From positions 41,752,696 to 41,816,695 of the forward strand of contig NC_087067.1 of NCBI RefSeq assembly GCF_963678635.1: a stretch of 64,000 bases of DNA, given 5' to 3'. The DNA comes from Symsagittifera roscoffensis. Taxonomy: Eukaryota; Xenacoelomorpha; Acoela; Convolutidae. The first letter of the stretch is position 1. Each line of letters opens with the position of its first letter. The translations under genes and the position numbers were made by a program. The notes under the pieces were generated by a model. The model was given only the letters and a program-made list of their open reading frames with translations, ran no database searches and was not told the DNA's origin. This document shows, in pieces, positions 1 through 12,941 of this stretch.

Positions 1-59
1 GATGAATAACAAACAAAACGCTTTGAGAACCTCGATTGGCTCAACAAACCGGCAAAAAG

Positions 60-770
60 CAACTTGCAACACTGATTTTTACAATCGAAGATCAATTTTT
101 CTTTCACAAATCAGTAAAATTATTATTAGGTTTGAAAATATCTGTTCTAAAAATTTTATTGAAGATGGCCAATAAACAAAAGGTTTTTAAAATAATATTA
201 ATTGATGTAGCAAATGACAAACAACAAGTCTGTTTTTTTTACAATCGCAGAGCAGAATTCTTTTTTCATATTAAAAACTCTCTGATAGAAAAATATTACT
301 GAAAACTGTCAACAAACATAAGGCTTTAATAGCTGGAATGGTATGAAAACATGACAAAAGAAACTAACAAATCTGTTTTTTAATAATTGCAGAGCAGAAT
401 TATTTTTTTCACTTTAGAGCAAAAAATATTTTATGTTAGAAAAGTTCTGATAGACAAATATTATTGAAGATAGCCATTAAACAAAACGCTTTAAAAACGC
501 AAATAGTAAGCAAAGTTATAAAAAAAGCACCTAGCAATCTGTTTTTTTTACAATCGCAGAGCAGAACTATTATTTTTTCACATTTGATCAAAAGTTTCAT
601 TACGTCTGAAAATTTCCGATAGAAAACTTGTTTGAAATCGGGTAACAAATAAAAGAAATTTAAAAAGCTTGAATGGTATGACAAAATGGCTCAAAGCAAT
701 TACCATCTAGTTTTTACAATCAGAGCAGAATTAAATTTTGGCATTTGGACCAAAATCTTATAATATTGAA
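60..770. repeat. Degenerate tandem satellite, about 4-5 units
   Basis: A unit of roughly 140-170 bases recurs. Each unit carries a TTTTTACAATCGCAGAGCAG-like segment (near 72, 236, 382, 545 and 706), then a T-rich stretch, then a TCTGATAGA(A/C)AAATATTA-like segment and an AACAAAA(C/G)GCTTT-like segment. Copies differ by many substitutions and small indels, so this is an old array. Short open frames inside it are not credible genes. Confidence 0.7.
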
Positions 771-1069
771 TTCGGTTAATTAAGTCTTGCGATCATTTCA
801 CGATAGATTTTGCGCGTTCGAGCAAAACTTTAGAATGTTTGATCATCTCTTATAGTTAACCAGGCACAAATATGGCAAAATACATCATTCTTTAAACAAG
901 TCAAAAGTTTTTAAAAAAAGTACGTGGATATCTAAGGGTATCAATTGTTCAGATGGTATGGGAGAAATGACCAAAATATGGTAGTCAAATGAAAATCAGG
1001 GAGTTCAAATTGTTTTAAACGGGAGAAAATTTGTCAAAAACTGTAGGTTGCAGAAAAAAAATTACTTAC

Positions 1070-1649
1070 TGTTTTTGAGTTGAAAATACAAATAGCTCCA
1101 CACAGACCTCTCATTGTACTCGACAACTGCGAAGCACTGTCGTTCCGAGTCTGAGTTTCCATCTTGGCACGCCAAAATGAACTGTAAGCTGTTGTACTGC
1201 TGAAAAGCTACATAATCGGTGGGAACTTTGTAGTAGGTGACAACAAAGCCAGAGTCGGCCCTAAAGTTTCCCCCGAGACGAGTATTTACGAGTTCTAAGT
1301 CAGTTGGTTGAGACAGATTTCTGATGAAGAGATTGTCTGCCAGGTTTGGGTAAAGGGTGTCTTCCCCAAACAGCTTCTTGGTAATTTTATCGTCAAAGAA
1401 GAGATCAACTTGGTTATTTTTGAAGGTTTGCTGGTTCCACCAGACAGCATACGTCAGAGTGTCGTAATCAAAGGTATAATCTTTAATCGATGGTTGCAAA
1501 ATAGCCGTTGAATCCGAGGAGCTGTAAAACCAGAAGCGACAGGCGTTTTCTTCGGGATCGTAGTTCTTGCCACCTGAACTTGAGGGGTAGTAGTATTGAG
1601 TGAAAGATGGACGAGCACGATAATAATCAAAAAAGGGACGCACCCGTCC
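1070..1649 (-). CDS. Exon of a NIDO-domain-like extracellular protein (partial gene)
   Basis: An open stretch of about 193 codons on the minus strand, bounded by an acceptor-like TGATTGGAG at 1650-1658 and a good donor (A|GTAAGT) just below 1070. The protein is rich in aromatic and acidic residues. Its C-terminal part reads FVVTYYKV, then NSLQFILACQDGN, then CFAVVEYNERSVW. This is the order seen in NIDO domains of nidogen, tectorin and mucin-4 (a VTW-type strand, NTFQ-x-VLA-x-DG, F-x-x-x-Y). The assignment rests on that pattern only. The flanking exons needed for a whole protein were not found in 1-1069 or 1650-3000, so the gene is incomplete here or its other exons lie off the left edge. The transcript runs leftward. 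Local base composition is clearly less AT-rich than the flanks, which supports coding. An alternative is an extracellular module of another family. Confidence 0.55.
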
Positions 1650-3199
1650 CTCCAATCAATAAAATCAGCGCCTTTTTGGGCCATATGTTTTAGCATTTAA
1701 GCAAAATTTTGGATATTTGAATCTATTTAATAATTAAAGTACCACAAGTTTCTACAACAAACTCAACAAAATGATTACTTTTTGTTTTGAACCGAACAAT
1801 TTTGGTGCTAATTGGATAGGTGGTCAAATTTGGTATGACAACGTGGTTTGACCGCCTCTACTCGAATTAAATTGGAACCAAAATTGTTATCTTCATGAAT
1901 CTATGAGTCGAGCAAATACGCAGCTAAAGTATGTACAATCAGAAAATTTGAAGTTGAAAATTTTTTGTTTGGCCGACTTCATTTACACTTATGTGCCATT
2001 TGACTGTTTTTGATTGTTAGCACTTTTATTTGGTCAGATTGATGGTTGAACTACAATTTTTGCAACATTTTAAGACATCAGCTCAAACATAAAAATAACA
2101 AAAGTCCCAGCATCAAAGTTTTGCTTTCGGATGCACGGCAAGTCAGATGATTTTTAGATTTTTAGACGAAAACAAAATTAAAATTAGTTTTGGCAAAATT
2201 GTTAATAAATTTGAGCTCGCAACAATTATACCTATTAACGGTGTGGCTACGCTTCACCAGTAGTCAACAATTGGGGAAAAGATGCTACACATTTTGAGCT
2301 CAAATTGGACCCCATTATTATGGAGAAACTAAAAAGCTCCCTTGACTTGCTAGCCCTACTAAAAATGTATAAAAAGAAAAACTATACTTTCATCGGTGTC
2401 ACGGACTAAAAACGGAATCATGCTGCTGTTTGTGGGTTATGTGAGAACGCTTTCACCGACAATGATCAGGTAGTTCTTGTTCATTGCCACACTGCAAATA
2501 GTTCTTGGGTTGTGGTAATGATGAGTGTTACACGGAAAGAAAAACTATAAATAACGTTTCTGTGTTAGCTCATCAATTTATAGCTAATGTTCTTTTTAAA
2601 AAATCTGGCAACAAACGACTTCAACAACAATTTTTCCAAAAAGTTCATTAAAAATTTGCTTTTTTTGAAAATTACGCGGGAAAAAAATTAAGAAAACTTT
2701 TCAAATCAAAATTCATTGCATATTTTAGATTTTTGCCCGCAATGTTTTCAAAAGTTGGCAAACTCTTTCAATGGAAACATTTTTCCTGCTGAGATTTTTT
2801 TCAACTCCCCCGAAATAATCAATATGTTGTAACAGAAGAGACATTAAGTTAAGTGCTACCAAAATCGAGTACATCTACATCGGAAAACAATGGTTTCCCA
2901 AGTCTGAATTCTAAGTTTCCCTTTATTAAAATGTTTTTTTTTTGCTGCCAGTACTTCGAGCTCATGAGTGCAATAGATGTGTAGACGACTTTGTGAAACC
3001 CACTAGTTGAGTGAAAGTTAAATATATAAGTAGTTGAATTTAGTTATTATGGAAAAGATTGTTTGTCCGCTCCATTATAACACTTGCATCAAGTGTACGT
3101 TCCGATACTGCAAAAAAAGACTCTTCGCCCAAGCTTTCCATCGCATGAAAATTTGGAAGATGCTCCGTGTGCTACGGTATAACGTTGTCATTCGAGCAG
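1650..3199. other. Non-coding stretch, no gene seen
   Basis: AT-rich sequence without a supportable exon or recognised repeat. A short less AT-rich patch near 2415-2545 has an open frame with a Cys-x2-Cys and a His-Cys-His cluster, but stops and missing splice sites make it unconvincing. Confidence 0.4.
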
Positions 3200-3262
3200 A
3201 GGGGGACGAGTGGGTACAACGCGCGGCCTGTAACACAGAGGCAGTGGGTTCAAATCGAGCTT
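3200..3262 (+). repeat. tRNA-derived SINE head
   Basis: ACGAGTGGGTACAACGCG resembles a type-2 tRNA A box region, and GGGTTCAAATCGA about 35 bases later resembles the B box (GGTTCGAATCC). No paired acceptor stem closes around them, so this is a tRNA-related SINE or pseudogene rather than a functional tRNA. It is less AT-rich than its surroundings. Confidence 0.5.
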
Positions 3263-4171
3263 CAGCCGCGGTTAGAGGATCCAAGTGTCACCCGTTTTCT
3301 CTATTTGGGACTTCTACGGCGAAAGGGATGAATCTCTCTCATAAAAAATTAACGTCGGCTTAACATATTTAGATATTACCAGCGCTTAAGTTTTAACTTT
3401 AAGTTGATTGACTCGAGTAATTGTCGTTATTTTTGTGATCGACGTATTTTCGCACTTGAAGGCTTGTCACTCGGTCACAAGAAAACAGTTTGCTATCAAT
3501 TTGTTTCCGCAAAGCACGTCTTAAAAAAAACAATTGATTTTTCAACTGTTTTTATGCAACTCCATTAACGTCAAGCCAACATGTCAAACAAATTGTACTA
3601 TCCACACAGATACTTTAATGTACACGTCACTGCATGCCCGCACCAGAGTGTTATGAATAAAAACGGTTTCATTGGAAAAATGTTGTCTAATATATTGTCA
3701 TTTATCCCAACTTGTTTTGCTGCAACCTTAAAGCAGCTAATTGGTTATATTGAAAACCAATATAAACAATCATAATCCTTTTGAAACCCTCGTAATTTTT
3801 GATAGCGGATTATGATTTCTACTTTTTTGAGAAATCAACTCCAAAATTGTTGTACAACAATTTTACACAACAATTTCTGCATTACTTATGGCGTGCACGA
3901 ATATTAAACCTACACAACTTGAAAATGTCTTGAGCCCCTTCACCGTGCGCGTTTTCAGAAACGTCTCTTTTTTGAGCTAAAATTGGATAATTGGTCTAAT
4001 CAAACTGTTTTTAATAGACAAACTAAATCGCTTGATTTTCTGATAACGTCAATTATTCCAAAATTTTTTATAAATATTTTGGAGTTAGGTTATAAGTTTT
4101 CGACTGGAAATTCGCGCTCACTTGCATTTTTTGTCTAAATTCAAGGATTTAAAGCTTGCTACTTTGTCTTA

Positions 4172-4673
4172 TTGTTCCGACTTGCAATACAAAAGTAACG
4201 GAATATTTGTGATGAGTTTTTTTTTCTTCAGACAAACTTTGACTTTTTAACTAGCCATTTTTGACAGAATTTTTTAATATTATTCAAAAGGTATTGTTGT
4301 CTTGGGCTTAAATTTGAAAAGATATTTCACCTGTGATCAATTTTTGTAAGGTTATGGGGGCTTAAAAATTTCCATTTTGGACAATTTGGTACAATTAACG
4401 GCCGATATATTTCGCACTATTAGCGCGTAAGCGAGATTTAATCCGTATTAGAAATCATTCCAAATTGATTCAAGCAATCTTATATGTCATAATTGAATTG
4501 TTAATAGGAGGAAAAATTATCATTTTGTACTTAATATGGCGTGTGGGAGGATGTTTTCAGAGAAAACTTGAATTTTATTTTATTACATTTAATTTTTTCA
4601 TGTATGCTGCTCCATAGACCTTAGAAGGCAGTCGGGACATTCAGGGCTTTGCCCTGATACGAGCAGTCTTGTT
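4172..4673 (+). mobile_element. Helentron-like non-autonomous element, copy A
   Basis: Starts TTGTTCCGACTTGCAATAC and ends with a hairpin TCAGGGCTTTGCCCTGA, then TACGAGCAGTCTTGTT. AGTCGGGACA just before the hairpin is a slightly changed inverted copy of the TGTTCCGACT found at the 5' end. Internal landmarks shared with the other copies are a TTATGGGGG segment, a GCGCGTAAGCG-like segment and TATGGCGTGTGGG. No coding capacity. Classification as Helentron-associated is inference from the end structure. Confidence 0.65.
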
Positions 4674-7600
4674 TGGATTGGGACCAATAATCAGTTATTT
4701 ATGTAGTTTTTTAGTGTCTAACGCTCGCATGTTCATTGCACCAACCGATACTGATTGAGTTGAAAATGGGTATTTGCTTGAAAACTTTTTGAAAAATTTA
4801 TGTTTTTTTTATTTGTTCTCCCATTTCATCACGATGTTCTGAAAAAATTTGTATCAAGGGCAGATGCAAATTTTTTTAAGAGGTTGGGGAGGGTATTTTT
4901 GAAACAAATTCAGACACTTTGATGACTTTTCTTATCAACCAAATTGATATTTCGACAAGTCGCTGTCAAAACTTTATGAAAAAAACATACCAGTAACAAA
5001 CGTTTTTGAGCACGTTTCGAAATTTTTTGACCATTGAACAAATTTTTTTTTTCGGGGCGCTACCCGCTCTCCCTTAATCTCAAGTTTAGTTTACTTTGCT
5101 GTCGAAGGCTCATTTAGAAAAACTTGACGTTGGTGTCTTAAGTTAGTAAGAAACAGGGACTTTTTGGAGAGTTTTCTTAAATTGAAAAAAAAATTTCTTA
5201 AATTGAAAAATTATTTTATTACTTTGGAAAAACTTATTGTTTTAATGAAAGTGAACTTGAAATATTTTAACTTAAAAAAAAACAGCAAAAATAATAAAAT
5301 AGCTATTTGCGCAGAGGACTGTCTAGATGGAGAGGAATCTTTTGTGCCAGAAGGACCCAATGCCAGAAAATCTCGATATTCAGAATTCAGTCTGCGAAAA
5401 CGTGAAAAAAACCGAGCGGAAAAACTAGACATTTTTGAACCGATTGAACGGCCTTGATTCCTTGAAACGCTTTACATTTTCGGTCTATTCATGACAGGAA
5501 TTGTCTTTCACCTAAATTTAAAGAAAGTGCGGTAATTTAATCAAATCATTTCCTAATTTGCCCGAATTTGTCCATAAAGAAAGTTTTAGTAACAAAGCAC
5601 AATTAGGATTACAAAGATTCAGTTTTAATGAAGTCTTCTTGTCATTCGAATAGCCCAACTCTTGAGAGCAAAAAAAATAAAAAGAATACATCTACACAAT
5701 TAGATGCGGCGGATGTATAAAAGAAAAATGAAGAAGTACCGTGCCATACCCGCATTCTGTATATCTATGTTTTTTTGGCATTAGGTGAAAAATAGGACAG
5801 GTTATTAAGACTTCAGATGACGGTCATCTTCTACATCACAGATACAAAAAAAATATATTATGCTAAAGCCGTAAAAAGGTTGAGAAAACCTTTTTCGTGA
5901 TAAAATTTGAGTTAACAAAAAAAATCTGTTCAAAGTCATGTGATACCATTTAAATGCATTCAATTCAAATTGAAACTACTGAAAAAATAAACCATTCTGA
6001 GCACGTATAAGCTTTAAGAATTCTTAAAATTCATAACTGAGGCAGTTGAAATCTTTTCACATATTGAAATTTTTTTTACTAATGTTCAGATTTTTTTTCG
6101 TTTTAACTGCTGTTTTTTTTATTTGCAGGACACAGTTTTTTGGATATCTTATGTATCCTTTTGATGAAATGAACCTATATTTAAGCATTTTCCAGCAGGA
6201 ATTTGCCCATATTATTCCGTAACCTTTTCTTGTATCAAACCCTTGGGTTCGTTTTTACTTTTGCAACTTTTGCAGATTCTTGAATGTTTTTGGTCCCGCG
6301 AGGATAAAAGTAATGGTTGAAAGAACCCGGAACAGACCAAAAAATGAGATAATCAAGTTAAAATTGAGTTGAACAGAACTAATAAATTTTGTTTTTTATT
6401 CGCCTGCAGCCTGTAATGAAATATTTACACGAGATCAGGGTGTCACAAATTTAATTTATATCTGATGACTTTTCCTTAGCGGCTGGCTTATTATTTCCCT
6501 GCTAATCCGTTTTGATATACGATGCGAAGCGCCTATAAAACTCGACTGAAGTACATTGGGTAAAAGGGCTCAGAAAAATAGTCGACTGGTCTCAGAAATT
6601 TATTCACGCCTCGTGACCTTTTCAACTATCACTGATTTTGTGTTCATTTTTTCTCCGTTCTGCTCGAAATGAGGTGTAAATTACTTTTTTCTCCCCCAGG
6701 GTTTAGGCGCGTTCATTTAATATAGTTCGGTTCTGTTTTGCCTTTTTCATTTGCTCATCGGGGAACGTTTCTTAGCTGGTAATATTTTCCATTTGCTGGT
6801 CAATTCCTGTTTAATGGTATTTTCTGCAGTAGTAAATTTTGCAGACTTCAATCACTTATCCCCTCCACTGTTACTTCAAAAGCTAATTCCATCTTACATC
6901 CCGCGTGAGAATCGATTGTAGCCACTGCAGAAAAATTATAACTTTACTTTGATCGAAATTATAACATCTATTGATCGAAAAAAACTTCAGGCCATCAGAA
7001 TAATAGATAGATTACATTTCATTTTGGTTTCACATCAATACCTCAATACTGTTTTTTGTCTAGCAAGGTAAACTTATTTGTTACGGCAACTTAATTGGGA
7101 GGGAACTAACTTGGATTCGAGTTAGTTTGGGATTCGTTTTCAGCCATGATTCGACCTGATTTCTTAAAAATCAAGTAATATCAGTAATTTCGTCAGTGGA
7201 CCACTTAGACAACTACGGCATTAAATTAGACAACCTCCATCTCATACATTTTTTTGATTAAAAAGGGATACCAAGTTTAATTTCAGAAAACTCTTTTAAA
7301 GTTTGTTAAGAATTTTTTTTCAAACCAAATCTATTCAAACTGAACTGATATTTCAAATAAATTTCTACCAGGAAATAAAAAAGCTTAAGATTTTCCGAAT
7401 ATTATTATGGAAGTTTTTGTTACGCAAAAATGTTGTCTCATCAAAATGAAAATTTGTCTGCTAACTGGCTGAACTGTTTACTAGGTCGTCTTTTTACTGC
7501 CACCTAACACGTCATCCCAAATAGTCTTAGGGGCTGGCAGTTATGTTGTTTCTAGGTTTCAACATTTTTTCAATCAGACTTGAGTACTTTACACGCAGCG

Positions 7601-8110
7601 CTGAGCAATTTTAACTCAACTTATTCCAAAGTGTGTTTTTCACAGCTATCGTTTATTCTTTTTTTTCCAATTTGCACGTATCGGCAGACCGTTTCAAAGT
7701 GTTTGTTTTGAACGGGGATGCTGAATCTCTGAATAGAAGTGTCTTACTATCAAAAAGGGAGCCTGTCTAAGATATGAAATGTACTAAGAGCAGAACATGA
7801 CCAAAAGCATAATAAAAGAAAATGAACCTGATTAGTATTAGTTGAAAGGAAATAGAACCACAACTGCATCTGAAATTCAAACAACTCAGACAATTCGCAG
7901 CTGCTTATTGAGCGCAGTGGCGGAAGTAGAAAAATCATCTTTCATATGAAATAATGACAAATTTATTTTAAGAGCATGCACTAGTAAACTATTTGGTCAT
8001 GCCTTAGCGAGTGTCAGGCTTGAAATGATTTTTGTTCCGAATTTCGATTAAGTGAAGGTTGTGAAGTAATTTGTTATTGATTTCGATGTGAAATTAATTT
8101 TTAGTAATTA
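4674..8110. other. Non-coding stretch with no assignable gene
   Basis: AT-rich DNA with poly-A and poly-T runs. The only patch that looks at all coding is 5320-5457 (listed separately). No RNA gene or complete transposon was recognised. Confidence 0.35.
5325..5457 (+). CDS. Possible terminal exon of unknown gene
   Basis: An acceptor-like TTTGCGCAG ends at about 5316. It is followed by an open stretch less AT-rich than its neighbours that ends in TGA at 5455-5457. The end of the peptide is charged (SLRKREKNRAEKL then DIFEPIERP). An AATAAA-type signal lies about 220 bases downstream. No family was recognised and no partner exon was found, so this may be chance. Confidence 0.2.
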
Positions 8111-8635
8111 TTGTTCCGACTTTCGATACGAAAGGAACGGAGTATTTGTGCTGGTGGGTTTTTTTCCGACAAATTACGACTTTTTAACTAGCTATTTTTG
8201 ACGGAAATTTTTAATATCATTCGAAAGGTATTGTTGTCATGAGCACAAATTTGAAAAGATATTTTACCTGTGATCCTTTTTCGTAAAGTTATGGGGGTTT
8301 AAAGGTTGCCATTTTGGCCAATTTGGGACAATTAACGCGCGATATCTTTCGCGATATTAACGCGTAAGCGGAGATTTAATCCGTCTTAGAAATCGTTCCA
8401 AGTTGGTTGAAAGAAGCTTATTTGACATAATTGACTTGTTACAAGAAGCGAAATCTATCCTTTTGTACTTTATATGGCGTGTGGGGGGATGTTTTTCATA
8501 AAAAATTTCAAATTTTAGAAAAAATAATTTCATTTTGTTTTATAACTTTTAATTTTTTGATGTTATTACTGTTCCATAAACCTTAAAAGGCAGACAATGC
8601 ATTCAAGTTTTTGCCCTGATACGAGCAGTTTCGTT
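8111..8635 (+). mobile_element. Helentron-like non-autonomous element, copy B
   Basis: Starts TTGTTCCGACTTTCGATACG, where ACTTTCGATACGAAAGGA can form a small 5' hairpin. It ends GATACGAGCAGTTTCGTT. The subterminal GTCGGAACA and the 3' hairpin are partly decayed (CAGACAATGC, CAAGTTTTTGCCCTGA). The internal order of motifs is the same as in copy A. Confidence 0.65.
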
Positions 8636-9266
8636 ATTTTTAGAAAGTTATTTGGTTAAAAAATCTATTTGTCTTAGTAAACTATCTACTAAAAATATCT
8701 ACTCAGGAATATTCCATCGATTTTTGTGAGACCGTTCATTAAATACTTCGAATTATTTATGAAGCACAAGACATTAAGACGACACATGATGATTAAATCT
8801 TGTAAATTCAATTGTTCAAGATTCAGCATAATCTCTCTGCAAGAAATTTGATTAAAATAATTGTGTGGAGCGTCGTTTTAAAGTCAAAGCAAAAGCGACT
8901 GTTTTCTGAACAGCTGTCGTCTATTTTATTGGACACCATTAATTACCTTTTCTACTAAAATTTTCTTTGGCAAAAAAGGTTTTTGGCTATCTCTTTGAAC
9001 GATTTTCTTAACTTTTTTTGTCGAACTTCATCGGCAATCATTCAAACAAAAAATTAATGAAGTTCCAAGCTACGAAGTTTAATTTTGCGGAGCCGATAGT
9101 TCAGGTAGTTAAATTGGCCAAGTTCAGATAGTTAAGTTGTGTTTTCCTATTTCTAAAAGTACCTTGTAAAAAACAACATTAATATGGAAACATGAAAAAA
9201 CTAACTTTGGAAATATTGAAACAAGTGCATTTGTAGAAACACATAAATTGCACCGATTTGAGCTGT
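8636..9266. other. Spacer between two inverted element copies
   Basis: No gene or repeat recognised. The spacer separates copy B (+) from copy C (-), so the two elements are in opposite orientation about 630 bases apart. Confidence 0.35.
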
Positions 9267-9810
9267 AACAAGACTGCTCCTATCAGGGCGAAGCCCTGAA
9301 AGTTCCGACTGCCTTTTAACGTTTATGGAGCGGTAATAACATAAACAGCAAAAAAAATTAATTGAAATAAAATAAAATTAAAAACTTTCTTTTCTAAAAT
9401 TTGAAAATTTTTCCATGAAAATTGAACCCCCACACGCCATATAAAGTACAAAAAGATAGATTTCGCTCCTTGTAACAAATCAATTATGGCAAATAAGCTT
9501 CTTTCAACCAATTTAGAACGATTTCTAAGGCTGATTAACTCTCCGCTTACGCGTTAATATCGCGAAATATATCGCGCGTTAATTGTTCCAAGTTTGCCAA
9601 AATGCCAATCTTGAAACCCCCATAACTTTACGAAAAATGATCACGAGTAAAATATCTTTTCAAATTTAAGCTCAGGATAAAAATAGCTTTTGAATGATAA
9701 AAAAATTTCCGTCAAAAATGGCTAGTTAAAAAGTCGAAATTTGTCTAAAGAAAAAAAAACTCACCCCGAGCACAAATATTCCGTTACTTTCGTATCGAAA
9801 GTCGGAACAA
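9267..9810 (-). mobile_element. Helentron-like non-autonomous element, copy C
   Basis: Reverse orientation. AACAAGACTGCTCCTATCAG begins the inverted 3' end, with the hairpin TCAGGGCGAAGCCCTGA and then AAGTTCCGACTGCC. The other edge is ACTTTCGTATCGAAAGTCGG then AACAA. It is one of the best-preserved full-length copies (about 544 bases) and a good reference for the family. Confidence 0.7.
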
Positions 9811-12414
9811 TAAAAGCAGCCGAAGTATATTCCAGCTATCGTATAAATGATCAGAAAACAAATGCGTACTTTAACATCATTATCTCACAGTCATTTTAGG
9901 CTGGTTCTTACTACGCCTGGGCTAATTTATATGCTAATTTTGTATTTTAATATCGAGTGAAATTTAGAATGCTTGCAAAAACTACCCGTCGAAAAAGCAG
10001 AGAAAATTTAATGCTCATATTCATCCCAGGAAATGCAAAAATTTCCACATTTTTTCAGCGAGAGGTAATTTTATTGACATTCAAGAAGCCGCAAATTTGA
10101 ACCCATTGCACTCAAAAGCATCATCCGTGAAAAAGGAACAAAATTTGCAATAAAAGTCTTCTTTTTCACGCCTTCCCACGGTAAAATACCTCGACCAGGG
10201 CGGTAAAATACCTCGACCAGGGTTCTCAGCTGATTAATGGCTCGTTTATAGATCGGCTGATTTATCCTGAGACGAACTATAAATCAAACCATCAATTCTA
10301 ATTCTAAATTTCAGAACTAGAATATGAATTTCTGTCACACTGATTAATGGATTTCTCATCTGTCCAACAATTTTAGCCACTTGCTTCTTTTTTCTGCAGT
10401 TACCGCATTGCTAAAAGGGTAATATATACGAGGATACCTTTTTGTTCAACAAAAACTGTATTCATTATTGATGCAAAATTTATATTTCTATTTGATTCCA
10501 ACCATTCCTGTATTTTTTGTCAAAGTACAGGTGAATTAGATTTAATACGAAAGAACGCAATTGATATTCATATTTCCTGAAAAAAGCAACTGAAATATTG
10601 TTAAAGGTAAGTGTGGAAAACACTAACTTTTGGGGCAATTTTGTTTGGACATCCTTAACAATTTCCACCACTATGGTAATAAGTAAAAATATTCACCCTG
10701 CAAAAGACTAAAAACAAAGGTTGTTCGTGTATAAATATTGTATCTAAAAAACGAATTTCCTCTTTTTGAAACAAATAGAGGGTTTAATTACAGTGATCAC
10801 ATTTTTAAACTTGATTTTTAGAGCTTGGTATCTTTTCAGCTAATTTTGACAACTTCTAATATTTTTCCGGAACTTGACCTGGTTGTAGATTTTTCGCCGG
10901 TTTTCAGGTAAGTTTCATAATGCTAACGATTTGAGCTCTCCCAAAAAAAATATTTTGCACTTAATCTCAAACCACAACTAAGTTTTGAAGAAAAAATGAT
11001 CAAACTTCAGTTTTTGGACGCTTATTTTAAAAATTCAGTTCTTGAAAAGTATTTTTGTAGACCAGGGCTCCATAAACAAAGCTATTGCGAAAAACTTATA
11101 TTCAGGAATGTTGTTTACAAGGATGGTTTTGAAAAATTTAAGAGTGAAAGTTGAAAAAAGAAGCAGTATAAATTACGAGCTGCTTTGAAAGCATTTTCCT
11201 TGCCTGAATTTTTCCCATATTTTTCCTTAAAAAAACGAGTCATTATTTAATATAACTTGTTCCTTAGATCCTAAAAAAAATGTAGCAAATAATGTGCAAA
11301 TATCACAGATAAATGACAATTTCAACAAAAAACGGAGAAAGTTTCGAATTCTTTTTCAAAAAAAAAATTTGAGCCATCAAATCTTGTTTTTACGAGAGAG
11401 AGGAAAAACTTTCGAAATTTGAATACGTAACAAACTGAAATCAAAGTTTCTTTTTAAAGGATAGTCGGAACCAAAATCTTTTGAGATGCAAGTTTCTTTA
11501 CTTAAATACAAAAATTAACCAAAAAAATTTAAGGTGTGTATAAGTAAACAAATATACTGGGCGACATTGAAAAGGCAACATCAAACTTAGATATATAAAA
11601 AAAAAACACTTTGAACATGTTTTTTAATTTTTTGAAGTGCAGGTAGTTTTTCCGAAAAGTAGTGACAAATTTGAGCTAACAAGTTACTTTTTGAGAAGTG
11701 AAACAATTCAGTGCAATAGACTAACTTTTTCTCCCTTCTTAGCCTTAGGTCCAAGCACAACTCTCTTCTTAAAGCTCAAAGTTTGTAGTAATTGAACGAT
11801 GAGCTATCTATATACTTTTTAAAGATCGAAACTGATATCTCCTTAATTGTTTTAGGCTTTATATTAATTCAAGCTTGGAAATAAAATCAAAAACGCAACG
11901 AAACCTAAAGCAAACGGACTAATGCAAAATGATCAAAACTGTCTAAAAAAGCAAGTTATTTTTTTATTTTTAAGCCTTTAATTTGAGAAAATCATCAATT
12001 CAAATCATCGTTATAAGTTTTCATTTTCGCCCTATAAACATTAAAAATTTCCTTATTTTGGTTCAATTTTTTTTGTGCTATCTGAAACTAATTCCAGAAA
12101 TTTTTTATTGTGAATTGTCATACGCCTCAATTTTCCAAATTACATTCAAATTATGACTGAAAGAGCTTCCATATGATATACCATGCCGCCAATGCCTAGA
12201 TTTTTAGATACAATATTTTAGAAACTTTGAAAGTTAAATAAATTTTATGATTTAATTATTTAAATAAGGCTTTTATGATGACACTTCGACATCCAACTAT
12301 AGTAAAAATTGTTTGACTGTATTCGGAAAACCATAAAATACTAATATAAACTACTGTGCGGAATTGTTAAAATGATAACAGTTAATGTCAAGTGCAACTT
12401 GTTTTTGATCGTTT
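9811..12414. other. Non-coding stretch; one 22-bp direct duplication
   Basis: No gene recognised. At 10181-10224 the sequence CGGTAAAATACCTCGACCAG plus GG is repeated twice in tandem without change, suggesting a recent slippage event. The rest is AT-rich with many homopolymer runs. Confidence 0.35.
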
Positions 12415-12941
12415 TTGTTCCGACTTTCGATACAAAAGTAACGGAATATTTGTGCTCGGGGTGGGTTTTTTTTTCTTCAGACAAACTTCGACTTTTTAAC
12501 TAGTCATTTTTGACAAAATTTTCTTATATCATTCGAAAAGTATTGTTGTTTTGAGCTCAAATTTGAAAAGATATTTCACCTGTGATCATTTTTTGTAAAG
12601 TTATGGGGGTTTAAATATTGCCATTTTGGCCAATTTGGGACAATTAACAAGCGATATGTTTCGCGCTATTAACGCTTAAGCGGAGAGTTAATCCGTCTTA
12701 GAATTTGTTCCAAATTGGTTAAGAGAAGCTTATTCGCCATAATTTCTTTGTTACAAGGAGCAAAATCTATCCTTTTGTACTTTGTATGGCGTGTGATTTT
12801 CATAAAAAATTTCAAATTTTAGAAAAAAATTTTTCATTTTATTTTTTCTTACATTTAATTTTTTAATGTTATTACTGCTCCATAAACCTTAAAAGGCAGT
12901 CGGAACATTCAGGGCTTCGCCCTGATACGAGCAGTCTTGTT
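12415..12941 (+). mobile_element. Helentron-like non-autonomous element, copy D
   Basis: Full-length copy. 5' end TTGTTCCGACTTTCGATACA. Subterminal AGTCGGAACA, then the 3' hairpin TCAGGGCTTCGCCCTGA (stem TCAGGGC, loop TTC/G), then TACGAGCAGTCTTGTT. Together with copy C it gives the clearest view of both ends. Confidence 0.7.

Noticed and set aside
2415-2545. Open stretch with CGLCENAF and a VHCH cluster resembling a zinc-binding motif
   Set aside because: Only about 40 codons between stops, with no acceptor or donor in the right place. Too short to call an exon or a transposon relic.
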